Notes under the pieces: generated by a model
The model's input: only the letters and a program-made list of their open reading frames with translations
Database searches by the model: none
What the model was told of the DNA's origin: nothing
Translations under genes and position numbers: made by a program
Shown here: positions 17,937 to 26,454 of the stretch, piece by piece
Layout of the letters: every line of letters starts with the position of its first letter
How positions within the stretch are numbered: position 1 is the first letter of the stretch
Source of the DNA: Candidatus Thorarchaeota archaeon
GTDB lineage: Archaea > Asgardarchaeota > Thorarchaeia > Thorarchaeales > Thorarchaeaceae
Assembly: GCA_029855935.1 (NCBI GenBank)
Contig: JAGSHN010000004.1
Coordinates: 1 to 64,000, forward strand
Reading direction: 5' to 3'
Length of the DNA: 64,000 nt

Positions 17937-18542
17937 ATGCGCTACGATAGTATTGCGGAGATCTGGGATAAGGAGGTACACTCCGAGGAGCTGCTCGACC
18001 TCGATGACCTCACTGTGGGCAGAATGGCAGAATACCTCCGACAGGTACGCATTGCACTGACCGAGGTGCCCGCGGAGGACACCATTCAGGAGGACCTGTA
18101 CAGACAGGAGATTGAGAACCTAGAGTTCATGATTCGGGACCTATTGACGCTGCGTAGGGACAAGATACTGATGGCGGTGATGGAGGGCAGAGACGTCAAC
18201 GCCGGGATGCTCTTGACGGAGGAGGAGTTCTATGGCAGACTGAAACGTGCCTTTCAGAGCCATACTAAGCTTGTTGAGGACATTCTGATCGGCAGCCACA
18301 TAGCGCAGCCAGAGACGACCGTTGTGGTGGGAGGTGACACGAGCGAGGAAACAGTGGAGCATATTCTGGTCAGGTTCACCAAGACCATTGACACACCGTT
18401 CGTCGGGATTGATGAGAGAGTATATGGCCCGTTCGAGAGAGAGGATGTTGCAGTGATTCCCGCCTTGAATGCACAGCCTTGGTTACGCGATGGCACCGTC
18501 ATCAGGATAGTGCCAGAACGCAGTGAGTCTGGGACGGAGTGA
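17937..18542 (+). CDS. GINS complex subunit (Gins51/15 type)
   Basis: Helical A domain then C-terminal 'YGPFEREDVAVIPALNAQPWLRDGTVIRI'. Confidence 0.8.
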   Translation: MRYDSIAEIWDKEVHSEELLDLDDLTVGRMAEYLRQVRIALTEVPAEDTIQEDLYRQEIENLEFMIRDLLTLRRDKILMAVMEGRDVNAGMLLTEEEFYGRLKRAFQSHTKLVEDILIGSHIAQPETTVVVGGDTSEETVEHILVRFTKTIDTPFVGIDERVYGPFEREDVAVIPALNAQPWLRDGTVIRIVPERSESGTE

Positions 18543-18865
18543 GCATGATGAAAGATGAACAGGTAGTGGAGGAGCTTGTGAAACTGTTGCGGGAGATCAA
18601 CGAGGCTCAGAAGAGCCTCAATAGCGAGTATCAGCGGCTTGAAGTGGCCATCTCTGGAGTGCTCCGTCTCATCGGCGACCAGGCACAAGTGATAAGGGGG
18701 CTTGGCGGGGACAAAGACCAGCTGAGCAGATACGTCATACGAGAGCTGGCGCGTCTTCGCGATGAGACCGAGAAACGGATGACATCACTGGCCAAGAGTG
18801 TCGTGGCCATCAGAGAGAGTGTTACAAAAACGATAAGTGACGGGCGGGACGAGGAGGGAGTATGA
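18539..18865 (+). CDS. coiled-coil protein, unknown
   Basis: 108 aa, overlaps the GINS stop by 4 nt; heptad-like sequence. Confidence 0.55.
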   Translation: MSMMKDEQVVEELVKLLREINEAQKSLNSEYQRLEVAISGVLRLIGDQAQVIRGLGGDKDQLSRYVIRELARLRDETEKRMTSLAKSVVAIRESVTKTISDGRDEEGV

Positions 18866-19044
18866 GCATTCAGAGGGAGCACCTGATATGGGTGGCGTGG
18901 GCAGTCGCAGTTGTGCTTGCGCTCCTTGGCACCACGGCCCCGCCCCTCAAGACGTGGCCGTTGGTCAATGTCGTCCTTATGGAGATCGTCACGATTCTGG
19001 GTCTTACACTGTTGGTGCTGCTGATATACAAGAAGGGGCTCTAG
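18862..19044 (+). CDS. small two-helix membrane protein, unknown
   Basis: 60 aa with two hydrophobic helices; ATGA overlap with the preceding ORF. Confidence 0.5.
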   Translation: MSIQREHLIWVAWAVAVVLALLGTTAPPLKTWPLVNVVLMEIVTILGLTLLVLLIYKKGL

Positions 19045-19182
19045 GTAATCAAGTTCGGCCGTGACACAGCCCATCTCTGTCGTCGTCGCGGCTGTGGTAG
19101 AGCCGACTTTTTCTGAAGCTTTTAATATCGGCGCGATTGTTGCAGTTCCACTTGTCGCCCATGAGAAGGCGTCCACAGGGAA

Positions 19183-19731
19183 GTGAAACAGATGACCGAA
19201 ACGGACGGCTCTGAGAGGCCACCGGCCACACTGATTGAGCCCATCGACATGTCGACACTGGATGCCAGTTTTCGGAGAGAGATTCAGAGCATGCCGGATG
19301 GCGATGAACTCTCTGCGTGCTTCGCATGCACGACGTGCACCGCAGCGTGTCCAATAGCGAACCAGTGGGAGTACAAACCTCATCAGCTGATCAGAATGAT
19401 CATCCTGGGCATGCGGGACGAGGTGCTCTCATCCAAGGAGATCTGGGAGTGTCTGACCTGTTTTCAGTGTCAGGAGCGTTGCCCTCAGAAAGTCCGGGTC
19501 ACCGACATCATCTTCGACTGTAAGAATCTCGCTGCCGAGGAGGGGAAGATTCCAGATGCCATCAGAAATCTTGCAAGAGAGCTGCTTGAGAAGGGCCAGC
19601 TATACGTGATAACAGCCGACTGGGAACGCGAGGATCTAGATCTCGAGCCGGAGTTGCCGGGGCTCTCCACTGAGGAGTTCAAGACCATCCTCAGAAACAC
19701 TCGAACAGGTAGAATTGTGGGCGGTGAGTGA
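19183..19731 (+). CDS. hdrC: heterodisulfide reductase subunit C-like
   Basis: 'CFACTTCTAACPIA' and 'CLTCFQCQERCPQKV'. Confidence 0.88.
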   Translation: MKQMTETDGSERPPATLIEPIDMSTLDASFRREIQSMPDGDELSACFACTTCTAACPIANQWEYKPHQLIRMIILGMRDEVLSSKEIWECLTCFQCQERCPQKVRVTDIIFDCKNLAAEEGKIPDAIRNLARELLEKGQLYVITADWEREDLDLEPELPGLSTEEFKTILRNTRTGRIVGGE

Positions 19732-19734
19732 CCA

Positions 19735-20601
19735 ATGCCAACATACAATCTGTATATGGGCTGCAGTGTTCCTGCAAACTATCCGAACTACGAAGCGGCG
19801 CTGCTCAAAGTGGCAAAGGCCCTCGATGTCGAATTGAACTACATGGAAGGTGTGGGCTGCTGTGGTAGTCCGAACCTCAGAGCCTTCGACTACTACGGAT
19901 GGCTCGTCGTCAATGCCAGAACTCTTGCAATAGGCGAACAGAATGGGCATGACATAGTCACACCCTGCAACGGGTGCTTTGCCAGTCTCAAGGACGCTCT
20001 CTACCATCTCAGGCATGACAAGAAGGATATGAAGCGTGTGAATGAGGAGCTGAAGAAATTCGATCTGGAACTCAGGGGGACCGTGAGAGTCAGGCACGTG
20101 GTGGAGGCACTGTATACCGACGTTGGTGTCGATGCCATAAGAGAGAAGGTCACAAGGCCTCTGGATGGCGTTGGGATTGCGATTCACGCAGGGTGCCATC
20201 TGATGAGGCCTGCGGATGTCACCGAGATGAGTATCGAGATATTGGAAGAGATGCTTCGAGCAACAGGCGCCACTGTCGTGCAGTATCCGCTGTGGAAGCA
20301 GTGCTGTGGTGCAACCGTCCTGCCAGTCAACGAGGCGCTGGCCGTCCGTCTGGCCAGGGACAAACTCCGGTCGATAAAGGACGCTGGTGCCGAGTTCATC
20401 ATGGTGGTCTGTCCAGCCTGCGGCAACCAGCTCGACCTTCAGCAGTTCGGGATAAAGGACACGTATGGCGAGGGGTATGACCTGCCAGTGCTGTTCTATC
20501 CTCAGATTCTTGCGCTGGCAATGGGCATGGATGAGGAGGAAGTTGGCCTCAGTATGAACAGAGTGCCAGCAGACCCGATTCTCGACCATCTGACTGAGTG
20601 A
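19735..20601 (+). CDS. hdrB: heterodisulfide reductase subunit B-like
   Basis: Two CCG-type modules: 'MGCS..GCCGS..PCNGC' and 'HAGC..QCCGA..CPACG'. Confidence 0.88.
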   Translation: MPTYNLYMGCSVPANYPNYEAALLKVAKALDVELNYMEGVGCCGSPNLRAFDYYGWLVVNARTLAIGEQNGHDIVTPCNGCFASLKDALYHLRHDKKDMKRVNEELKKFDLELRGTVRVRHVVEALYTDVGVDAIREKVTRPLDGVGIAIHAGCHLMRPADVTEMSIEILEEMLRATGATVVQYPLWKQCCGATVLPVNEALAVRLARDKLRSIKDAGAEFIMVVCPACGNQLDLQQFGIKDTYGEGYDLPVLFYPQILALAMGMDEEEVGLSMNRVPADPILDHLTE

Positions 20602-21869
20602 ATGAGGTGACGGTGATATTGTCCGACAAGGTCCTCATCATTGGCGGTGGCGTGGCTGGCCTTACTGCTGCCATTGAGCTGGCCGACTCGGGAGTGAAGA
20701 CTGTGCTGGTGGAGCGCCAACACACTGTAGGGGGTAACGCACTTGACCTGTACAAGGCGTTTCCGACCGATGACTGCTTCTACTGCTTTGAGGCCAGTCG
20801 CTTTCGGCCGGGGATTCGAAAGTGCTTCTATCGAAGTGCACTCCTGGACCACCCGAATCTTGAGCTGCGGACAAACACGACCGTAGAGGCAGTTGCAGGC
20901 AGTCCAGGCAACTTCGAGGTGACGCTGATGGTGGGACCGCAGTATGTCGATCCGATGAGATGCATCATGTGTGGCCTCTGTCAGAAGCTGTCCAGTGCCT
21001 TTGTTCTCATCTCGCCACAATGTCAGCCTCAGGCGGTAGTCTACGTCCCAGACCAAGCGGATGACAATGTGAAGGAGGCTGTCGAGAAGTGCCCCACGAA
21101 GGCCATCAACCTCGAGGCCCAGCCAACAGAGGAGGTCATCAGGGCATCCGACATTGTGGTGGCCACAGGCTACCACGAGATGAAGCCTGTCGGCATGGAG
21201 GAGTATCACTACGAGGAGCTTCCCGATGTGGTGACGCAGCTCGAACTTGCACGGATGCTAGACCCGAATGGCGAGACCAGCGGCCAACTGGTACGTCCAT
21301 CCGATGGTGGTCCTGTGAAACACGTGATGATGGTGCAGTGCGTTGGCAGCCGTGATGAGAACTACTATCCCTACTGTTCCAAGATCTGTTGCGTCTTTGC
21401 GTTGAAACATGCGGACATCATAGCACAAGAGCGAGAGGGCGTCCAAGTTTCTGTCGTCTATATGGACATCCGAACCTATGACAGGCATGAGCGATACTAC
21501 CGCAAGTCGAGAAGGGCGGGTGTCAACTTCATCCGAGGCCGTGTTCAGACGGTCTCCAAGGCCAAGGACGGGGGACTGGAGGTCATTGTCTACGACTCGC
21601 TCCTCGACAGATATCTCAAGTTCAGAGTAGATCTCTTCGTGCTCTCCACGGCCCTTGAGCCGTCAGCAGAGAGCAACGAAATGGCACAGATGCTGGGAAT
21701 CAGGACCTCGAATGGATTCGTTGCCTCACTCGACCCGACTTCGGGCGACGAAGTTATCGTCGGTGACCACGTGTACGCATGCGGCACCGCCCTCGGCCCC
21801 GCGGAGGTACCAGAGTCTGTGACCCAAGCAAGGGCAGTGGCCTTGAAGATACTGCAGGGCAGGAAGTGA
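20598..21869 (+). CDS. HdrA-like FAD protein (short form)
   Basis: 'VLIIGGGVAGLTAAIELADSG', 'CIMCGLCQ', 'VMMVQCVGSRDENYYPYCSKICCVFALKHA'; lacks the HdrA N-terminal domain. Confidence 0.82.
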   Translation: MNEVTVILSDKVLIIGGGVAGLTAAIELADSGVKTVLVERQHTVGGNALDLYKAFPTDDCFYCFEASRFRPGIRKCFYRSALLDHPNLELRTNTTVEAVAGSPGNFEVTLMVGPQYVDPMRCIMCGLCQKLSSAFVLISPQCQPQAVVYVPDQADDNVKEAVEKCPTKAINLEAQPTEEVIRASDIVVATGYHEMKPVGMEEYHYEELPDVVTQLELARMLDPNGETSGQLVRPSDGGPVKHVMMVQCVGSRDENYYPYCSKICCVFALKHADIIAQEREGVQVSVVYMDIRTYDRHERYYRKSRRAGVNFIRGRVQTVSKAKDGGLEVIVYDSLLDRYLKFRVDLFVLSTALEPSAESNEMAQMLGIRTSNGFVASLDPTSGDEVIVGDHVYACGTALGPAEVPESVTQARAVALKILQGRK

Positions 21870-21875
21870 TCACAG

Positions 21876-24047
21876 ATGGACAGCAAGGTTGCCGTGGTAC
21901 TATGCACCTGCGGAGGAACACTACAACTGGACTACGAGTCCCTGCGTCAGGAGATTGCGAAGGAGGAGGGTGTGACGGGTGTCACTGTGATGGACACCCT
22001 CTGCCAGAGCGAGGGTCTAGAAGCACTCTCTCAGATTCTCAGTGATGTAGATGGAAGAGTAGTCATTGCCGCCTGTACCAGTCAGAAGCTCCAACCCCGG
22101 GTGGACAACTCACTCGGGCAGGGCAGAGGGCTCAACACCTCGCTGACCCACTACGTCAACATACGCGAACACTGTGCGTGGGTACATCCAGACATCGAGG
22201 AGGCCACGAAGAAGGCCCTTGATATGATCAGAGGGGCGGTGGCTGCAACCCGTCTTGCTCAGCCCCTGCAGGTCGCATCTAAAGCGGTGGATGCCCATGT
22301 GACTGTCATAGGGGGAGGCATTGCCGGAATTGAGGCTGCACTGAGCCTCTCAAGTCTTGGCTACAAGGTCACCATCTTTGAGGTCACGGACAGGCTAGGC
22401 GGACACATCATCAGTCTGCCTGTGATTGCACCCACTGGAAAGTCTGGAGCAGAACTGCTCAGCGGGCGCTTGGAGGCGATAGAGAAGGATGACAACATCA
22501 CTGTGATGACGAACACAAGGGTCAAATTTGTGGAGGGCGAGATGGGGAATTTCGAGGTGCACTATCTACAGGGAGAGAGCGAGGAGGAGAACGTACTCAA
22601 GACCTCTGCCGTGGTCGTCGCGACCGGGTTTAGAGAGTTCAAGCCCACAGAGATGGAGGAGTATCAGTATGGACGCAATCCCGATGTCATCACGCAGTTC
22701 GAACTGTCCACTATGCTGACTGAGGGGCGCCTGCAGCGTCCATCAGATGGAGGGCCTGTGAAAGAGGTCGTCATGGTGCAGTGCGTCGGGAGCAGATCTG
22801 AGGACTACAAGCGGGACTGTAGTAAGCTTTGTTGCACATTCGCAATAGACAATGCGCTTGAACTCATCAAGAACGACCCCGACATTCATGTCCGTATCAT
22901 CTATATGGACATCCGTGTCCCCTTTGAGAATGAGCTGATATACAAAGAGTCGAGAGAGAAGGGTGTGGACTACATCAGGGGGCGGGTCAGCATGGTGTGG
23001 AGAGAGAACGACAAGACCCGCGTCCGGATATACGACTCCCTTCTTAACCAGTATTTTGAGACATCTCCTGACCTCGTGGTCCTCTCCTCGGCCGTGTTAC
23101 CTCCCGATGGACTGTACGAGCTCTCCGAGAGCCTTGGATTTGCCATAGAGTACGACGGCCACATCAAGGAGCTCTATGGAAAGCTCCGTCGCAATGAAAC
23201 AAGAAGACGTGGGGTCGTCGCCGTGGGGGCAGTCACAAGGCCTCAGTTTGTGAGTGAGGCCATAGTGGAGGCACAGGCCGGAGCCCTGATGATTCACAAC
23301 GAGTTGCAGGGTGGCTCTGTGGAGAAGATCGCAAGAGGAGCACTGCTTGATGTCGACGAGTGTGTTGGCTGCAGTCTATGCGCCCAGCAGTGTCCTCGTG
23401 GAGTGCCGCTCATGATCGAACAGACTGAGGCGGAGGAGAGCCAGACCGACTCTGACAAGTTTCTATTCAAGGCATCAATCGACATACTGAACTGCCATGC
23501 CTGCGGCGTCTGCCAGAGCCTCTGTCCGACTGGCGCCACGCAACTAAACTTCCTGACGAACGAGCAGCTCTGGGACCAGATAGCGGCCACACTTCGAGAT
23601 GCAGGACCAGAGTATCCGATCACGCTGTGCTTCCACTGTGAGGAATGCTCTGTTTCCACCATAGACATCGTGGGGACACGAAGACTACAATACCCAGCCA
23701 ATGTCCGACTGATCCCTGTTCCCTGCGCCGGGCGAGTCAGTATGGTGGACATACTAAAGGCGTTTGAACACGGGGCGAGCACAGTGATGATTGCCGCCTG
23801 CGAAACCGACCGTTGTCACATTGGAGGAACAGGCAATGAGATTGCCCAGATTCACGTCGATGTCGCAAGAGAGATTCTCAATGCGATTGGGTGGGACGGC
23901 CGTCGGGTCGACATGTTTAGGATGTTCAGCGCCGAGCCGGAGAGGTTCATCGTGGCCGTGAAGGAGATGACCGAGCGGGCTGAGAGCCTCGGACCAACAC
24001 CCGTACACAAGGGTACTGCGGGTAGGTGGATGGAGGTGAGTGAGTGA
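21876..24047 (+). CDS. hdrA: HdrA with C-terminal MvhD-like domain
   Basis: 'VVLCTCGGTL' N-domain, 'VIGGGIAGIEAALSLSSLGYKV', two ferredoxin motifs 'CVGCSLCAQQCP' and 'CHACGVCQSLCP', then MvhD-like 'CFHCEECSVSTIDIVG...CAGRVSMVDILKAFEHGASTVMIAACETDRCHIGGTGN'. Confidence 0.87.
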   Translation: MDSKVAVVLCTCGGTLQLDYESLRQEIAKEEGVTGVTVMDTLCQSEGLEALSQILSDVDGRVVIAACTSQKLQPRVDNSLGQGRGLNTSLTHYVNIREHCAWVHPDIEEATKKALDMIRGAVAATRLAQPLQVASKAVDAHVTVIGGGIAGIEAALSLSSLGYKVTIFEVTDRLGGHIISLPVIAPTGKSGAELLSGRLEAIEKDDNITVMTNTRVKFVEGEMGNFEVHYLQGESEEENVLKTSAVVVATGFREFKPTEMEEYQYGRNPDVITQFELSTMLTEGRLQRPSDGGPVKEVVMVQCVGSRSEDYKRDCSKLCCTFAIDNALELIKNDPDIHVRIIYMDIRVPFENELIYKESREKGVDYIRGRVSMVWRENDKTRVRIYDSLLNQYFETSPDLVVLSSAVLPPDGLYELSESLGFAIEYDGHIKELYGKLRRNETRRRGVVAVGAVTRPQFVSEAIVEAQAGALMIHNELQGGSVEKIARGALLDVDECVGCSLCAQQCPRGVPLMIEQTEAEESQTDSDKFLFKASIDILNCHACGVCQSLCPTGATQLNFLTNEQLWDQIAATLRDAGPEYPITLCFHCEECSVSTIDIVGTRRLQYPANVRLIPVPCAGRVSMVDILKAFEHGASTVMIAACETDRCHIGGTGNEIAQIHVDVAREILNAIGWDGRRVDMFRMFSAEPERFIVAVKEMTERAESLGPTPVHKGTAGRWMEVSE

Positions 24048-26320
24048 GCGGCACTGTCGAACAGGAGCGGGAGATCCCACCGAAGAGGCAACGAATGCTC
24101 GATATGTTGATGGTGCTTGGCGGCCTCAAGGAGGAGCAGGCAATCCCTCTGAGCAGGGTGAAGGAGGAGATAGAGGCACTCAAAGCGGGCCTGACCCCGC
24201 TGATCTCGGAGATTCTCAGCTTTCCGGACAAGTACAACAAGGCATTTCTCGAGACCGCAGAGAGAATAAGGCTGGCCGAGCAGCTGACAGACCACGGCAT
24301 TGTCACCGAGGCCATCACCAGACTCGAGGAGGCCCTGTCCATAAGGAGGACAGATGCACTGGAGGGGCTGCTCAATCTCCTCCGGTCCACGCAACAGAAG
24401 GACGAGACCACAGCGGAGGAACGACCCGAGAGACCGAGGATGGACATCGGGCAGGTGATAGAGCCTTTATCAGGATTCATCGAGACGGTTGAGGACGCCA
24501 TCGCAGGATACGAAACAGAGAGAAACAAGCAGGCGCAGGAGGCGCTGGACCGGCTGCACGGTCTGACTGAGGAATTCAGAAACTTGGTCAGACTAGCCAG
24601 CGAGAACCCAGAAGAGGCACTCGATGGCCTCCGGAAGATGGGGACCATCACACGGTATGGTCCATTCCTCCGCAATGCTGGACAGATTAGACGAGCCCTG
24701 AAGGAGGGTAGAGTGACCCCGGCGCGGTTTGCTGAACTTGTGCAGACCAACATGCTGGTTGAGATGATCCGTGGCCTCATCATGTTCGTCCTGAACAACG
24801 TGGGCTCGAAGACCGTGATGCAGCTTGCTGAGATTCTTGACCTCGAGCCAGAGAGAGTCCAGAATGCCATCATCACGATGATTCAGAGGGGGGAGATCAA
24901 GATGGTCGGTGTCGAGGAGGGCGCGCCTGTGTACGCTCGCGTGCTCGGCACAGTGCCAAACACTCTTCTCGTTCTCAAGAGGATCTCGCAACAGATGAGG
25001 AGCCTCCTCAGGAATGCAGAGGGGTCCGTCAGAGACACTCTCGAAGACGCCGTCGGGAGACTCACCTCGTGTCTGGAGAAACTTCAGCGGCTGGGTCAGT
25101 ACGACGAGGCGGCCATAGCCGAGGCAGTCAATGAGATGAGAGAGATTGCCGACAGGGCGACCGAGGCTGCCCTGAGCACGGAGAGTTCGGCCGACACGGA
25201 GGAACTGCGCCACCTGATATCAGCAGGACTCGAGGCATTCGCCCGGTTCAGACTGAGAATCACACTGGAGAAGGGACCCAACCTCGTTGAGGGGAAGAAT
25301 GTCTATGGCGAGAGCCTGGACCCCGAGGTCTATCGCAGAATGATGGACACCTATCTTGAGAACGAGATAGAACGTGGATTCATACTTGTCCTAATCCGCG
25401 AGCTCGGTGCCATGAGCGTGAAGGACATCTCAGAGAGGACAAAGATACCCCCGGACAGGGTGCTTCAGCACGTTCTCAGAATGAAGCGGGATGAACTGCT
25501 GACGATTGCAGGTGAAGAGCACGGCTATGTTCTCTACGATGTCCCACGTACACCCAACGAGGCGGAGGTGGCCATCCAGACCATCACGGCACTCATTCAG
25601 GATCTTGCCCCTGCAATGCGCGATCTTGAGCAACTCGTGGCCGAGCTGACCGCCAAGGACATCGGCCGCCTAGTCAACACCCTTGAGGCCTTCTCCAAGG
25701 CCCGGGACAAGATGGCGAAAATAACGTTGGGCGGCAGTGCTATTGCCTCAGACACCATCGAGGCAGTCAGGGAGAGTATTAGGTCCGCGCTGGCAATGGC
25801 CTACCGCACGAGAGCAAGAATCCCGAGCACGCGGCCAAAGGTCACCATTGATGACCTGATAGATGTCGACGTCCCAACGGTGATGGACGAGTATCGCGAC
25901 ATGATGGGCTATGCGCCTCTGCTGGGATTCGGGACCATCGACTGGGACCAGTCAAAGTGTCTCGGCTGCAGGTCCTGTGAACTGTCTTGTCCCGAGGACG
26001 CGATATTCCTGAGGCCAGTGATTGATCTCCCAGAGTTCTTCGAGTTCTCAGAGGAGGTAATTGACAGGTTCCCATCCGTGAGAGCTATGTTCTACAGGAC
26101 GCTGAGGGGTCTGGCGGTCAAGCGGCCGACCAGCAACATCGTCCTTGAGCACGACGCTCCTGGGTTTGGACACGTGGAGGTGGACCTCTGGCTCTGCGTT
26201 GCCTGTCGAACATGCGTCCGGAGATGTCCGGGGCCTGAGGGTGGTGCATTGGAACTCGACCTCAAGTGGAGCCTGCCCGAGGTCATTCGCCACCTTGTGA
26301 CTGAGCAGACATCTGAATGA
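24044..26320 (+). CDS. 758-aa helical protein with two winged-helix-like segments and a C-terminal dicluster ferredoxin domain
   Basis: Overlaps hdrA by 4 nt. Similar segments 'MIRGLIMFVLNNVGSKTVMQLAEILDLEPERVQNAIITMIQRGEIKMVG' and 'IERGFILVLIRELGAMSVKDISERTKIPPDRVLQHVLRMKRDELLTIAG'; then 'CLGCRSCELSCP' and 'CVACRTCVRRCP'. Confidence 0.85.
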   Translation: MSGTVEQEREIPPKRQRMLDMLMVLGGLKEEQAIPLSRVKEEIEALKAGLTPLISEILSFPDKYNKAFLETAERIRLAEQLTDHGIVTEAITRLEEALSIRRTDALEGLLNLLRSTQQKDETTAEERPERPRMDIGQVIEPLSGFIETVEDAIAGYETERNKQAQEALDRLHGLTEEFRNLVRLASENPEEALDGLRKMGTITRYGPFLRNAGQIRRALKEGRVTPARFAELVQTNMLVEMIRGLIMFVLNNVGSKTVMQLAEILDLEPERVQNAIITMIQRGEIKMVGVEEGAPVYARVLGTVPNTLLVLKRISQQMRSLLRNAEGSVRDTLEDAVGRLTSCLEKLQRLGQYDEAAIAEAVNEMREIADRATEAALSTESSADTEELRHLISAGLEAFARFRLRITLEKGPNLVEGKNVYGESLDPEVYRRMMDTYLENEIERGFILVLIRELGAMSVKDISERTKIPPDRVLQHVLRMKRDELLTIAGEEHGYVLYDVPRTPNEAEVAIQTITALIQDLAPAMRDLEQLVAELTAKDIGRLVNTLEAFSKARDKMAKITLGGSAIASDTIEAVRESIRSALAMAYRTRARIPSTRPKVTIDDLIDVDVPTVMDEYRDMMGYAPLLGFGTIDWDQSKCLGCRSCELSCPEDAIFLRPVIDLPEFFEFSEEVIDRFPSVRAMFYRTLRGLAVKRPTSNIVLEHDAPGFGHVEVDLWLCVACRTCVRRCPGPEGGALELDLKWSLPEVIRHLVTEQTSE

Positions 26321-26454
26321 GAGCTTGCGTGTCCAATGTCAGACAGGGGAGCCAGTTGACCAGTCTACCGTCAGACAAGAATCTCTCCAAGGGGAGCTGT
26401 AGGAGCATAGTCATTCGAGTATGTTATTAAGCCCAGTCGCCATTGGGAGAATCT

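Noticed and set aside
20598-24047. Selenocysteine (in-frame TGA) in HdrA
   Set aside because: Both HdrA ORFs read through with Cys at the relevant positions and no in-frame stop; no SECIS was sought successfully.
18631-24876. Long minus-strand ORFs opposite the hdr region (18631-19383, 19636-20589, 23947-24876)
   Set aside because: They are antisense to genes with clear motifs; high GC makes shadow ORFs common and their translations match no recognised family.
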